A DNA stretch of 64,000 nucleotides, taken from Bursaphelenchus xylophilus (taxonomy: Eukaryota; Nematoda; Chromadorea; Rhabditida; Aphelenchoididae). Location of the stretch: positions 5,580,001 to 5,644,000 of the forward strand of contig CAJFCV020000006.1 of assembly GCA_904066235.2 (NCBI GenBank). The letters run 5' to 3'. Below the pieces are notes generated by a model. The model did no database searches. It was not told where the DNA came from and saw only the letters and a list, made by a program, of their open reading frames with translations. Below are positions 1 to 11,900 of this stretch, in pieces (position 1 is the first letter of the stretch; each line of letters opens with the position of its first letter). The translations under genes and the position numbers were made by a program.

Positions 1-20
1 AGGAAAACACAGTGATTCAG

Positions 21-179
21 CCGGGGAAATCGGGAAATTCACAAAAATTTGGATGAGGATTTGCGTGGAAGCGACGAGAAAAGAGGCGAGGATGAGGGCG
101 GTTCGAACATAACGTCGAGTGTGGATTCAAGAGCGCGCAAAAAAAGGTGGTTTTGTTTGCGGAAAGGAGACTTGAACAG
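21..179 (+). other. possible exon at the left edge, or untranslated sequence
   Basis: From about position 21 one frame is open up to a good donor (AACAG then GTAGGT at 180) and reads as a charged, basic stretch (for example ARKKRWFCLRKGDL near its end). An acceptor-like AG lies at 19-20, but the tract before it is weak. No convincing next exon was found before the sphingomyelin synthase stop at 799, apart from a possible short one after the TTTCCCCAG near 581. The stretch is compatible with the 3' part of a gene running in from the left, but chance openness is equally possible. The rest of 180-798 shows no gene. Confidence 0.2.
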
Positions 180-798
180 GTAGGTTCATCACACATACAC
201 GGCCCGCCGAATGCCCTTCTTCTGTTTTTGGCGCTCGTTAAAGTGCAATTCCACCTCGTTTATTAAGACCGAACTTGCGGTGCAGGGAGGGAAATGGAAG
301 CCGGTTACACGGTTCAGAAGACCCGGTCATAGAAATAAATCGGCGATTTCTTGAGAAAAAAGCGCTTCGTAATATCCTCAAACGTATTATAATATGAGAA
401 GAGAGAGCCCACAATTTAGATTACGAGTACGGATTGATGAACGCAACACTCAAGTGCATCTCGACATTGTATAATCCCTAATCGTGTACTTTCCCTATCA
501 ATTCATTTCAAACCAGCTAATTTTGGGATTTAGACTTTTGGGCTTCCTTTACAACTCTTTGGGTGTAAAGTATTTCCCCAGATGGACCTGAACAAATTTT
601 TCATGTAGTAACATCGAAAATAAATGTAAAATTCTGGCACATGCAAATATATCATCCCAAAGAAACACATTTGGGGTAATTCTCCCATTAACTACCTACA
701 GTAATTTATTGTATACGAAGGATGTCTTAAAACTATTTAATAACAACAAAATTCTTTACAAACTAGAACTAACAACCGGGATAATAAAAGAAAACGCT

Positions 799-2525
799 TC
801 ACTCGGATTTTCTGCCGATGGAATTCTTTTTAGGGACAAGCTGAGTAACTCTAAACACATTTTCTTTTAATTCCTCGGTCTTGTCCATAAACGGGATCTC
901 AAATTCGTTGACGACACGACCCGCCGAACCGGACTCAAAGAACCTAAAAATATTTAGATTTACACATGACAATCATTAAATTTAATACCGTCACATTAAA
1001 GTCATAATTGCTTACCATCCTAAAGGATACCAAACTCGAACTCTCCAATCTGAGAAAGACAAATTGGCATGATGATACGCATAAGTGTGATAGAAGAGGA
1101 AGAGTCTAGAAGATATATAGAAAGCAACAAACACGTCGATACTGTAATGTTCATGCCCTGCCAAAATGAAAAAGATCCCGAAGATGTTCAATACCCATGT
1201 CATCGTATGAAGACCGTACCAATCTTCAGGGGTGTCTAAAGAACTAATTGACAATATAAAAGTAACGTACATTCCGTGATAAAATGGTTGAGTAATGTAA
1301 TTGATGTTGTATGTCCACTGAACATATAATCCCCGCAAGTTCTCACTCCTTGAATTGACATTCCCAGATGAGACCAGATATGGTAGGCTTGTTTGATCTT
1401 AGCTGACATGGTGTCATAATTCTGCAAATACCCATTTGCACTGCGTTACATTAAGACCAATTTATAAACATGTAAAGAAAGCAAAAAATATCTTTCAAAA
1501 GTCTTTTCCCACGATGATTTATCCTCTTTCCTCGAATTAAAGTCCACTCACCTTCGCCGTGCATTCAAGATGCACCCCGGGAACTGATAAGGAAGTGATA
1601 AGCATAGTCACGCATCGCAGAAGAAATACCGTGCCAAACAACGAAAAACATCGTCGCAAAATAACAACCCTAAAAAACAAACAATATTTAACAATATCGG
1701 GCTCACCTGTGTTTGTGAAAAATGATAATTGCTAAGAAAAGACCAGCTAATGCCACTCCAATAAGCTCACAGAGCTCGAAAGCCCAAGGAATAAGAGGGA
1801 GATTGTCAAGAACAAGATCGGGCAACGGAGGATACATCTTCATGTCCGGAACTCGATCATGAACAACCACCATAACCAAGGCCGTGATCCACAAAGATAA
1901 AAGGCAGTAAAAAAATGCGACCAGCAACTTTATCCACGATTTCACATGAGTGTCCGGACTCTCCACACTTCGAATTAACTCTTCTTTCGTCATCAGACCA
2001 CATCGCATCTTCATGGACTTCCTAAAGTTTCGTTTATCATTTTTGGCATCTAACCAGTAAATTTTCAATTGGATTCATAATATGCTAGAATGGTATATTA
2101 CACATACACGGTAGAACGACCAAAGAAATCTTCTAGACTATCCTCTGACGCTGTTTGAAGCAATCGACTGGTTGATTCTGTTCCATCGCTTAAGCTATCC
2201 ATATGTTCGCACTTCAACGCCAATTTAGCAACGGATTTGAGCTGCACTTGAGCTTTCATCAAATTCTTGATATCTCCCAATTTCTTTAATGCCACGGGAG
2301 GTTGCCGGAGATCATTTTCTGTCAAATTTACGAACATCGGGCCATCTACCTGAAACATTCCCCACAAATATAACCGCTTTTTCAATGCAATTTTGGCACT
2401 TAGAACTGTTAACTTACACCATGGATTTCCGTGAGAAGTTCAACAATTGATCCCTCGAATCCCTGATCACTCAACCACTCTGCCAACTGCGAGGACGACC
2501 AGCCCAACGGACTAGTTGTGTCCAT
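799..2525 (-). CDS. sms-1: sphingomyelin synthase (SMS family) with N-terminal SAM domain
   Basis: Membrane enzyme that moves phosphocholine from phosphatidylcholine to ceramide, giving sphingomyelin and diacylglycerol, in Golgi or plasma membrane. The model starts at the ATG at 2525 ([18 protein letters not shown]), a SAM domain of about 70 residues split over two exons. After a serine-rich linker come hydrophobic segments (e.g. [19 protein letters not shown]). The C-terminal half holds the family's catalytic signatures: a His in [15 protein letters not shown] and the His/Asp pair in [18 protein letters not shown], i.e. the lipid phosphate phosphatase-type His-His-Asp triad. The last exon follows the donor at about 1016 and ends with TGA at 799. 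The domain order SAM-6TM is as in animal SMS1. Exon borders in the middle (2040-2110 and 1440-1690) are inferred; the best join there uses GTATGT and an acceptor at the AACTTTAG near 2020. The neighbouring MIA40 gene starts divergently 345 bp away. Confidence 0.9.
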
Positions 2526-2869
2526 TCAACCCGATTATTACTCTTTCACAACACGAATTGTGAATGAAAAAATTTGAGAAAGGAATTCTTTGAACAGGGC
2601 GCATTTCGACATTTACAGGGAAGGCGGGTATACCAACGGGAGGTCAGTTTAATATCATCTGACACGATTCATCATGTTTAGAACAATGGGTTCATATAAG
2701 GTCATGAGAACTTTTGAGAGAAGAAAGCTCCTCTAGTGATTAATTTGACATGTTCAATCGTATAACTTGCCTCGGCAGGCTGCGGTCAAAAAAATAATTT
2801 TGGTAGCAATTTATTTTTGTCCATTTATTTGTCGAAAAGTGAGAATTATAGACCGCAGTGGTTATTTCA

Positions 2870-3344
2870 ATGGCTAAACAAGGGGACTACCATGAGGTCA
2901 GTGTGACGTTTTACCTTTTTAAATATTATTTTAGTATGTTATGTCAAAGGAGGAGTTTGAGAAACCAATAACTGATGGCTACGTGAAGAACCTAGCGGAG
3001 ATGCCAATAGAACAACTCATAGATGACTATAATCCAGGTACTCATCTTTTCATATTATTTTTATCTTTAGGACCTACTAATCCTGATGGGACAGTAAATT
3101 TTGAGTGCCATTGTGTGGCTCATCTTGTGGCCAGTCCTTGTGGCCACGAGTTTCGACAAGCAATTAGTTGTCAGAAGGCCGCGGAAGACGATGAGATGAA
3201 GAATGGGGAATGTGCGGATAAGTTCATTCAGTTCATGCAGTGTGCCGTCCGAACGCAATGTTTTAGACGTAGGTCTTGTCTAAAGATAATTGAAGTCTAT
3301 TATGTTTAGCATCAGGCCAAGATCCCGAAGAGGAAGAAAAATAG
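2870..3344 (+). CDS. MIA40/CHCHD4-type mitochondrial intermembrane-space import protein (CHC variant)
   Basis: Small twin-CX9C protein of the MIA40/CHCHD4 family, which traps and oxidises cysteine-rich proteins in the mitochondrial intermembrane space. Four exons are seen: 2870-2896 (MAKQGDYHE), 2935-3036, 3071-3269 and the tail from 3310; the introns are 34-40 bp. The core reads CHCVAHLVASPCGHEF, then a CX9C pair on each helix (PCGHEFRQAISC and ECADKFIQFMQC), followed by an acidic tail ending in EEEEK. The N-terminal YVMSKEEFEKP aligns with the FVTKEDHETP region of the animal protein as I know it. The family's redox CPC dipeptide is CHC here (TGC CAT TGT). An AATAAA signal lies near 3383, and the next gene starts 135 bp downstream on the same strand, suggesting an operon. 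The first intron uses the unusual donor GTCAGT. Confidence 0.85.
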
Positions 3345-3478
3345 GAGGTTGTTTGTTTTCGTTAATGTTTATTGTTTATTGTTAATAAATGCCAGTCTTA
3401 TTACTTTGAAGTTTTAAACGTTGGGTTAGTGTCCCAGGTATACTGAGAGGCGAGGAATTTCATTTGTCATTTTCGTAG
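3345..3478 (+). promoter_or_regulatory. intercistronic region with polyA signal and probable trans-splice acceptor
   Basis: The 134 bp between the MIA40 stop and the methyltransferase start hold an AATAAA polyadenylation signal near 3383, a T-rich stretch after it, and a TTTTCGTAG acceptor immediately before the ATG at 3479. The spacing and order match a nematode operon junction processed by spliced-leader trans-splicing. This is read from sequence only; no transcript evidence is available. Confidence 0.55.
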
Positions 3479-4836
3479 ATGAATGATTCAAAACGAAAAT
3501 TATTGGATGGATCGTCTCAGAGACGACGACATACTGGGACGACGTATGATCTTCGAAGACCAAAGCCAGGATATGTAAATCCCGTTGGAGGGACGCTAAC
3601 GGATCCATTGAACGTGAAGGGAGGCCATAAGGAGCAGAAGCCAAGCATTCAAAAGGTATGTTATATCTTTTCACACTTATTTAGTCTCCATTGCACTAAA
3701 GTTTGTTTTACAGCGCAAATTCTCTTCTAAAACTTTGATCAAAAAGAAATCCGAACCCAAAACTCAGGATGCTGGAGAGCGAAAAGAACATCGACAGCGA
3801 ATGAAGGAGAAATACAAGTACGGTAACTTCAATTACTTCCATCGAACTCTTCATCCTTTCTACACTGATGGGAGGACAACTTTTATGTGCGAAGACTGGT
3901 TTCACGGGAAGGATGTGTTAGACATCGGATGCAATGCAGGGAACCTGACATTGTCAATTGCAAGAGAATTTGAACCGAGCTCGATATTAGGAGTTGACAT
4001 TGATCCGCATTTAATTGCCGCAGCGAGAAAAAACATCCGGCATTTTTATGACAAGGATGTTAAAGTGAGTGCTTTTATTATTTTTAATTGCGTTTTATTT
4101 GTTTTTAGTAAAGAGTTCATTTAGGTAGTGAACAGATTTCCTGCTTCATTTGCCCTCCGGTTTGGTCCCATCTGCCTCCCTCCTACTGCATCCACTACTT
4201 CGTATCCCAATAATGTCTGGTTCCGGCAGGAAAATTATGTTCTTACAGATGACAGTCTTCTGGATACTGTAAGACATTACCGAATAGTTTTTGCATTTTT
4301 TTTGTTATTGAATTTTTACGGTATTGGGTATATGTTTTAGGTAAAGCCGGAATATGATGTCATACTCGCTTTTGGAATCACTAAATGGATTCATTTGAAT
4401 TCGGGAGATCAGGGATTGAAACGGTTCTTCAAACGGGTATTCAGACAACTGAAACAAGGAGGCCTCTTCATATTGGAACCTCAGAGTTCCACTGGATACA
4501 AGAAAGATTCCAAAATCAACGAAAAGATTGAAGAAAACTACAAGAACATAAAGATGTGGCCAGAACATTTCAAGGATTACCTCACCTCAGAGGTCGTCGG
4601 ATTTGCAAATTGCGATTTTCTGGAAACACCATTGGTTTCAGCATACGGTAAGTATTATAAATGAGAATACAGAAGGTATTGTTGTAGGTTGCGATGCTCC
4701 TATTTTACTACTGTATAAGGACCCCATTGAATGTGATGCAATGGAAACCAACGATTATCGTCTACAATTCTCGAATGATTTCGATTTCATCGAGACTCCG
4801 GAACACGATCCCTCTCAAGAATCTGATGGACTTTAA
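3479..4836 (+). CDS. Bin3/MePCE-type SAM-dependent RNA 5'-phosphate methyltransferase
   Basis: Bin3-family methyltransferase, related to the 7SK snRNA methylphosphate capping enzyme MePCE and to BCDIN3D. It starts at ATG 3479 directly after an acceptor-like TTTTCGTAG. The N-terminus is basic (RKLLDGSSQRRRHTG). The catalytic domain begins with the family hallmark KYKYGNFNYF, then the AdoMet motif I VLDIGCNAGNLTLSIA, motif II ILGVDIDPHLIAAARKNI, and later YDVILAFGITKWIHLNSGD and LKQGGLFILEPQ, which match the Bin3 domain's ILxxSVTKWIHLN-type block. The C-terminal part (FKDYLTSEVVGF) is also typical. At least five exons are joined by short introns, with the last intron between AYG and CDAPILLLYKDP. 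It ends at TAA 4836. It is probably the second gene of an operon with MIA40. Whether its substrate is a 7SK-like RNA or another RNA cannot be told from sequence. Confidence 0.85.
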
Positions 4837-5740
4837 TTTATTTTCCGTTTGTTTTGACCCTTTAATTGTAATGTTGTTGTTTGCAGTTTTCAATAAATTT
4901 TTCCGTTCTGTTTAACGTGTCTGAGATAGACGGTCAATTTTCTCTTGCGCTACCTCTTGTTCTTGTAACCTTGACATTCCATAACACCCCTGTAATTGAA
5001 ACCTAATCCCATTTTTGTGGAAATCTCCACTTTTCGCACTTGTATTCCCCTTTACCCCGCCGCTCCCTGATACCGTAATGAAATGAAAAAACCCTTAGCA
5101 GGGACTTGGAATGGGATGGCGGTCTATTTGCAAAGATACGCAGCGAAAAGTCAAAGGAAAAGCGCTGATTCAAGGGCCCTTTCAAGGGTCAATGATCCTC
5201 TTTTCACTTGTTGAATCCCGCTTCAGCTGGGTCCTACCTCGGTTATGGAGAATGTAATGAGCATTCAAAGGGCATTTCCAAGGCAATTATCAGCTTAGCG
5301 TTGTTTTAAATGGACTAATTTAGGCGACTGAAAAAGTCGATGGGAATGATTATGTGGCAGGTTTAGAATTCATGATTTATTTTACAAGAACAAGGCCTAT
5401 ACAATAACATTATGCAGAGTTAAATGTAACCAAAATTTGTGATACTTTAAGCAATTTGAAAGATATAATCTCGGATAAAATAAGATAGGAAAGGTTCTAC
5501 AACAATGTAGATTTCACAGAAAAATCAAAAAGTAGAGATGGCAAGGGAAAGGAAACAGCTGTGACAGAAATAGTATGACCTTACAATTCGACATAGATAG
5601 AGGAAACAAAACTATTATTATTAAGAACTAGTATCACTGGACAGAGTAATTGGTTAAAGCGACACCATTTCCGAGAATTTGTGCGTGGAATAAGTGGGAT
5701 GTACAACAATAAAAGTTTACTGGACCTTGCCTGAGGTAAT
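4837..5740. other. convergent intergenic region, no gene seen
   Basis: Lies between the 3' ends of the methyltransferase (+) and homeobox gene A (-). An AATAAA near 4893 could serve the upstream gene. Short open frames are present but have no splice or family support. Confidence 0.6.
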
Positions 5741-7093
5741 TCAGAACTTGGAAAGGTCCGACCGGGGCGTGTTCATGTAGTAATTGGGTGCGGCTGTCCC
5801 CAAAGTATTGTAATCGTAGGGATTGACGGGTGCCGCACTCTGATACGAATAAGACGGGAATCCGAATTGAGAAGAGTAGGGCGAGAAGATATTCGAGTAG
5901 TTCATCCAACTCATTGTCGATCCATTCAGACCCGATCCTGCGGGCGGTTGAAGGGCATTTGCCCCGTTCATCGATGCGAACGAGGGGTTCAGCCCCATCG
6001 AAGAGGTGTCTGTAAGCAGTGCCTCGTTTTGGCCAATGCTCTCCAATTTGATGGCACTCATGTCTGTTAACGTCGGGGTCAGCGCTAGCATTGGCATACT
6101 GGTTGCCACAGGCAATGGATCGATCTGTGATGGCATCTGTAGTTGTGGAATGTATTTTGTTTCGTCTTCTGTCGTATCCACGGAATTGGCACTACTGGCC
6201 GAGCCCGCGCTGATCGCTGAGTTGGCGCCATTCACGGAGGTCGAGAGGGAGTTGAGGGTGGAGATGGAGTTGTTGTTGGTCTCTTCGGAGGACTCTCGAT
6301 GCCCACGTTTCATCAATTCGTCCTCGAACTTTTTCTTTTGTCTTTTTTTCGCTCGTCGATTCTTGAACCATACCTGTAAATGGTAGAGATTAAAAGTGCT
6401 CCAGTCATGCAATCAATTAGGGATTCGTCATTACTTTACTGAAATCTAATTAGTTGCAATTTACTTTTATCTGACGGGGCTTACATTTTCTGCTAGATTA
6501 CTTTTTTGATTTGGGTTCTGAATTCCTGCAAAAGACCTAACTCAGGTCATCACAACGTTCGGTTTAATGTATGACAGTTCTGAAGCTCTTATACGACTTC
6601 TCGACGCTATTTGAAACAGTCTATCAGGAGGAAACGCATTACTATTGACTATGTCTATCATAAATATCGTGTATAATATCTAATGAATCCAAAACGTTTA
6701 CTCACCTGAACTTTGACATCTGTTAGACTGAGTTCTTGAGCAATCTGTTCACGTAATTGTGCCTGAGGGTATTCACAGCTCTCGAAGTATTTCTCCAGCC
6801 ATGTTAACTGCGTCTGACTGAACTTCGTTCGCTCTCTTTTGCCTGGGGGTGGCGTTTTGTAATTGTTCCTGAAAGTAAAATTATATCTTTTTCAATTCAA
6901 ATGCTGTGAAGATTACATTATGTTTATGCGAAGTTATAAAGTAAAGCTAAGCCTACAGAATAAGAGTCTACAGTAATCCGAGCCCTCCCAAATTCAAAAC
7001 GATGACTTACGGCGATGGATTACTGCCATAGCCAGTGTAACCGCCGAAACTGAATTGACTCCCGACCAGCTCGGATTGGAAGTTCTGGATCAT
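5741..7093 (-). CDS. K50 paired-like homeodomain transcription factor (gene A, divergent Otx-like)
   Basis: Nuclear DNA-binding protein. The model has three exons: a short first exon (ATG at 7093, MIQNFQSELVGSQFSFGG), a second with most of the homeodomain (KRERTKFSQTQLTWLEKYF onward), and a third with the recognition helix [15 protein letters not shown] and the C-terminal region, ending at TGA 5741. The homeodomain has the normal 60 residues, with Lys at position 50, as in Otx, Goosecoid and Pitx. Helix 1-2 residues (ESCEYPQAQLREQIAQEL) differ strongly from classical Otx. The tail is rich in Ser/Asn, then Tyr/Pro/Gly (YSSQFGFPSYSYQ), resembling in composition the tail of its upstream neighbour gene B, so the two are probably tandem duplicates. 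An acceptor-like TTTCAG sits one base before the ATG, 427 bp after the stop of gene B. Assignment to a named worm gene is not possible. Confidence 0.85.
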
Positions 7094-7519
7094 ACTGAAA
7101 TAAGATTGGAAATGGGTAAATAGTCAGGAGAAGGGGAGAAATAGAGAAGTCTCGCGGCTCTCGAACCACAATCAAACGTCACTAACAGCCATAAGATATG
7201 GTATTTATTGGAGGTAAAATAAATAAAACAGTACACTTTAGAAGTATGCCCTGAGGGTGTTGAGTAAGTCAAAAGTCTGGGATTGAGGAAGTGGATTAGA
7301 GGTTCTCAAAAGGAATATACGTAGAATAACGTAACTCAGCTTCTTTCTAAGTACTTATAGGCAGCAAAAAGAATAAGCAGAATTTTAGAAAGATATGACA
7401 TCTCACAGAGAATTCAACAATGAATCGAACTGCAAATCCATTGGTCTCCCCAACTCTAATCGCATTACACGGTAAACACCCTGAGGACATAAAGCGGCTT
7501 AATAGGTCACAAATACAGC
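7094..7519 (-). promoter_or_regulatory. spacer between tandem homeobox genes; possible operon junction
   Basis: On the minus strand an AATAAA lies at about 7204-7209, roughly 310 bp after the gene B stop and about 110 bp before the TTTCAG acceptor in front of gene A. This order would fit a two-gene operon; independent promoters are equally possible. Confidence 0.35.
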
Positions 7520-8882
7520 TCATTCTTGATTATAATCTTGTGGAGGATCAGACCCGTAGTATGTCTGATTACCGGCGTAGCGCGACGCGGCGTCGGAGGA
7601 GGCTTGATTAACCGGATTGTACGCATTGTAGAGCCCAAATCCCTGGCAGGAATAGCCGTAGGGGTTGACCCAGCCTGAAAGTAATTTAAAAACTGCGTAT
7701 GTTTGAGGAGTGCCATCCCCCTGTGCCCAAATCCCAATACTCTGTAAATCCATGTCCCCTCCCTGTCCTCTGTGCTGTTCACGTCAGCAAATCCCAGCCA
7801 TCAGATAGGGGCCAAGGTAAGTTGTGTCTTAATCCCTCCCCATCCAAATTATCTTGGCTCTTTAAGTGTCGGGGGTGCATCCCCCCAAGTAAATGGCTTC
7901 GCGTGATTTGGGCCGCCAGCGAGTCCAATTCGGAATAAAAGATTCCTTCCACGCAAGCCGTTATCTATATTTAATATCCCTTCTGCACTCGGCCCTTTAT
8001 CTACCTGCAACATTGCTCGAATTCGAGGCGGCGTTGAACCAGTTCCCGGCTACGGTGTCCATCACACTGCCTGAGGGGCTGAAGAAAATGTTCTTCTCGG
8101 AGTCGGAGTCATGGCCGACCTTTTGGTCGATCTTGATGTCCGATTTGTCGGGATCACTGTTGGATGAGCACGCTGAGGCCGAGGGCGACGTGTTGGTGTC
8201 GGTGGAATCGTTATGATACAGTGGCTGATTGATCGCAGGCGACGACATGAGACCCTTGTTTCGACGAGCAGCCATCGACTTCTGAAGCATCTCTTTCTGC
8301 TTCTGTTGTTGACGATGTTTGGCTCGTCGGTTTTTAAACCATACCTAAAAAATGGGGATTATTACGAATCATGTGGCAAAACAAAGTAATTTTGACATAA
8401 TCAGCGCCAATCTTACCTGTATCCTACTCTCCGGCAGATTCACTTGCTGAGCCAGATTTTCTCGTTGAAACGCATCGGGGTATTGGGATGTCCTTAGGAA
8501 ATGATTCTCCAAAATGTCCAGTTGATTCCTGTTATACGTTGTCCGTTCACGTCTATTCCGTCTAGAATCACTACACATTCCATGCACGACCTTATCTTCC
8601 GACCCACCTTATACTCCCTTGAATCGATGACGCGCTTGTGGTTGGAATTGCAGTCGAATTGAAGGACGTTGGGGACGAAAAATAATTGAAAACATTCGTG
8701 TTGTAAGTACCCAATCCGGCTGTTGGACTTCCAAATGGAGCGAAGGGATACGATCCGAAGGGTTGGAATGGCGCCGCACACATTGTGTTGAAATCAAGGA
8801 TCGAATTGGCCATGTTGAATTTGTCGTCGCTCTGTTCGTTCTCCGATCCCTCATCTTCGTTTATCTCTTTCTTCGTGTCCAT
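7520..8882 (-). CDS. Otx-like K50 homeodomain transcription factor (gene B), homeodomain with one extra residue
   Basis: Otd/Otx-class factor. It starts at ATG 8882 ([17 protein letters not shown]), four exons by my splicing. The N-terminal exon is acidic, then rich in Pro/Phe/Gly. The homeodomain begins [19 protein letters not shown]; the second and third helices read [14 protein letters not shown] then [37 protein letters not shown] and Lys50 are close to Otx proteins. Between helices 1 and 2 it reads [12 protein letters not shown] where the usual spacing is one residue shorter, so the domain has 61 residues. The third exon is Ser/Asp-rich ([18 protein letters not shown]); the last exon is [17 protein letters not shown] and ends at TGA 7520. 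An acceptor-like TTTCAG precedes the start by 3 bases. Otx-class genes pattern anterior neurons in animals; worm homologues specify sensory neurons. That role here is inference. Confidence 0.88.
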
Positions 8883-8949
8883 GCCCTGAAACCTCATAAA
8901 GTGTAATCTTGGATGAGGACATAACAACGTATAATCTTGGATATGCTCC

Positions 8950-11900
8950 CTCTAATGCTGGTTAAATCGTAACACCCGGCGGGGTTAAGCCCGTTTGTAA
9001 ATACCATAAGAATTTGCCAATCCCCTCTTATCGTTTCTCGAACGCCTAACAATGGACGCCATTCGGATTGATGTTAAGCTTATTAAAAACAATTCACGCA
9101 ATCCCCACAACGTTCCGCAACCCTCCGGAAAGCTGGGCGCTAAGACGTCCCAGAAGCCGGGCAGTGCGTCAGATAAAGGCGAGATAATCTCAGGGATGAT
9201 ACTGTACCAACAAGCCTCCAGATGAACTAACTTTGGTGCGAAAACCCAAACTCACGATCGGCGGGAAAGGGCCCCCAATCGAGGTCCGGTCTCGAACTCA
9301 CGCCAGAGGGGGGATTATCGATGGGTGCGCGATGGTAACAGCGCTTAAATGAGCGACTCAAACTTTTAGCAAAATATCGGAAAACCGAAAACTGAGTTTG
9401 GGATCGGAGAGGTGAACTGGTAGTATACGAAACGTAAAGTAGAATAACGGAAAGTGACCCTTAGATCTTGAAAAAGACAGATCAAAAGTGATGAAAATGC
9501 AGGGTAATAATGGCCAGTCCATCCACATCCAGATTCCCTGAATCAAAAAGCAGCTCAGCTTATCCTCAGGCGTTCATCGGGCCCGCTTAATCAGCGGAAT
9601 GTCAAAGCGAGCCCGAGGAGATAATCTAATTCGGCTCGGTGCCAAGAAATTACACCGAAACTCTGTTAATCCGGTTACAATCCCAGATAAGAAGGCCGAT
9701 AAGCTTTGTGGGATCAGCACCGAAACAATCCCTTTAGCGTTGTTTAGGCCTCCCTCACTGTCAGTTTTGTCCCACGACCGTTTTGGTGAACCGTCGTTTC
9801 GATGGGATCCGCCCATTTTGGCGAGCGATCGACCAATCAGCGTTGTCGCCGGGATCGAAAAGCGGTTCGCGGTCTTCCTCTAGAGCAAAAGCTAGGGCCT
9901 TTGTTTTGGCCCGGCCGTAGCGACTGAAGTTGCATCGATTTGCGTTGTGAATTCCGAAATTGATCGAGGCTTTTGACGCTGCCCATCTTCAAGTGCTCGG
10001 GTGACACCTTTTGTCCATAAGCGCTTGTGCAATTACTCACTTTATTCTATTCCTATCTGTCATCAAGTTCCGCCACACACTACTGATTCTCTAAATAAAA
10101 GTTAGGAAGTCCGAAATATAAGAGGAACTCAATGAAATTTCGTGGAAGAGTTGTGGCCGCAAAGGATGCGAAGCCCTGCAGTGCACTATGCTTTACTTCT
10201 AGGTCGTGGAACTCCATCACATTTTTGCACTTTTTGGTTTCAAAATCCGGTTTAGTACGGAAAGCACTTTACATTTTTAAACGCGGTTGTCCCATCTAAC
10301 TTAATGATTAGTCGCAAATCTGTTTCCGATAAAATCTGAATCAGGCCCGGTCCTCGATCCAGAGCCGATCTCCACAACCATGTAATCAAAAGTGGGTGAA
10401 ATTAGAGGGGCAGGCACCTGCGCAGATCTTATCGAAGGGGAAGTGGTTATGGTAATTTACCGCCGGTCAGCGATCATTTCTCGGTTACGCAACCCGTAGC
10501 CGGAGAGTAATGAAGACGTTGATCCAATTAAGCGGATCATCCTCGTTACCTTTGGCCATATCGCTGCTAGTCATGGATTCGTGGCCTTTTTGAAGTTCCC
10601 GTGGGGTCAGAGGAGCAGCTACCGGTCGGGTTCGAGGTCTATCTAGGCGGCCAGCTGCATGCAAGTGGGCTAATCCCCGCAAAAAAATGGAGCGGCCGCT
10701 ATGTTTGGGCGTAATTGCCGTGCTCCGCGCCTAATCCGTGCTAGAATTTCTTGATCCAGATCGACTAAACGTCCTTTAAAGAGGACCGCCACTCTTTTAT
10801 TTCGCTGCCTCATAGCTCCGGTGATGCGGTGTGCGGGGCAAAACAATATCGAAATAATTGAGTCCCCCGAGATCCCGATGGCGACAAAAAACAGTACAGT
10901 AAGCGGGCGGCGGGGAAGTTTTTCCTTCTGTTTTTACGTCTTGTTTTCATCAGTGATATGCCCTTTCTTGTGGTCATTATGTGATGTGATAAATTATATT
11001 TCTATTTCTATGCGTTTGATGGTATGTATGTTTTAATTTACAAATGAAATAAAGTATTGTTGGGCCTGTTGCGCAATGTCACTGGTGATAAAATATTGTG
11101 GGGTTATAGGCTTATCAATTTACGAGGTCATGCGTAATAAAATGGACACCGATTTGTAAACATTGTATAATACATACACTTTTTTATCATGACAAAAGAA
11201 AGACTTTTGATCTCTCTGTAATTTGCATAGAAGGATTCAACTGGCCACTACTGCCATAAGGAAACACTTTGTCCGGTACAATCGCAAATCCAAATGGTTC
11301 GCCCTAATCTTTAGACAAACTTTGCGCAATCATTCCCGCGCTCTCGAACTTGACCCCATTTCTCGCCGTTGCATAACCCGACCATCCTTTATCGTATACG
11401 TTTTCGGTTCCACAACAAGACAAACGATAGCCCTATATATTTTCTTTTTACTATCCCAAATTTTGAGGACAATATTCTGGACTGCAACATAATGAACCTG
11501 TTTGAAACTGACTCCTTCAGCTCAAGGTTTATGGTCAAATGTCTGCAAATCCATGTAATCCGAATTCCCCGAGCTTAACACGCCCGATTATCATGCTTGT
11601 CACGCATCCCAGACATTACTCATCCCTTTCTTTCAGGCCCTACAGTAATAGGCAATGTTTCCTAATATATCCACCAACATTCTATTACATCTCTGGCCAT
11701 AATCCGCTCACAAATCCGGGTTTCTTTCTTTCCCCTGCGGCAATGCGCCGCTAATCCCTTCGACTTCGGACGTCAATCCGACAACTTTACATACGACGAT
11801 TAGCGAAAAAAGCATTGAATGACGAGAAACTACGTTCAGTTGGTGGATTACAAATAATTATTATACAACAAAGATATGATATGGGTTTGGAAAAGTGGCG

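Noticed and set aside
6006..6386. Plus-strand open frame opposite homeobox gene A
   Set aside because: Lies antisense to the homeobox coding exon and reads as low-complexity Ser/Leu sequence; it is a shadow of the real gene.
5741..8882. One gene with two homeodomains
   Set aside because: Gene B ends with TGA at 7520 after a proper last exon and gene A begins with its own ATG and first exon; alternative splicing across both remains possible but is not supported by sequence.
9280..9300. tRNA B-box-like GGTCTCGAACTC
   Set aside because: No matching A-box or stems nearby.
9574..10040. Open frames upstream of the Otx-like gene
   Set aside because: Present on both strands over the same DNA, no splice sites or family signature.
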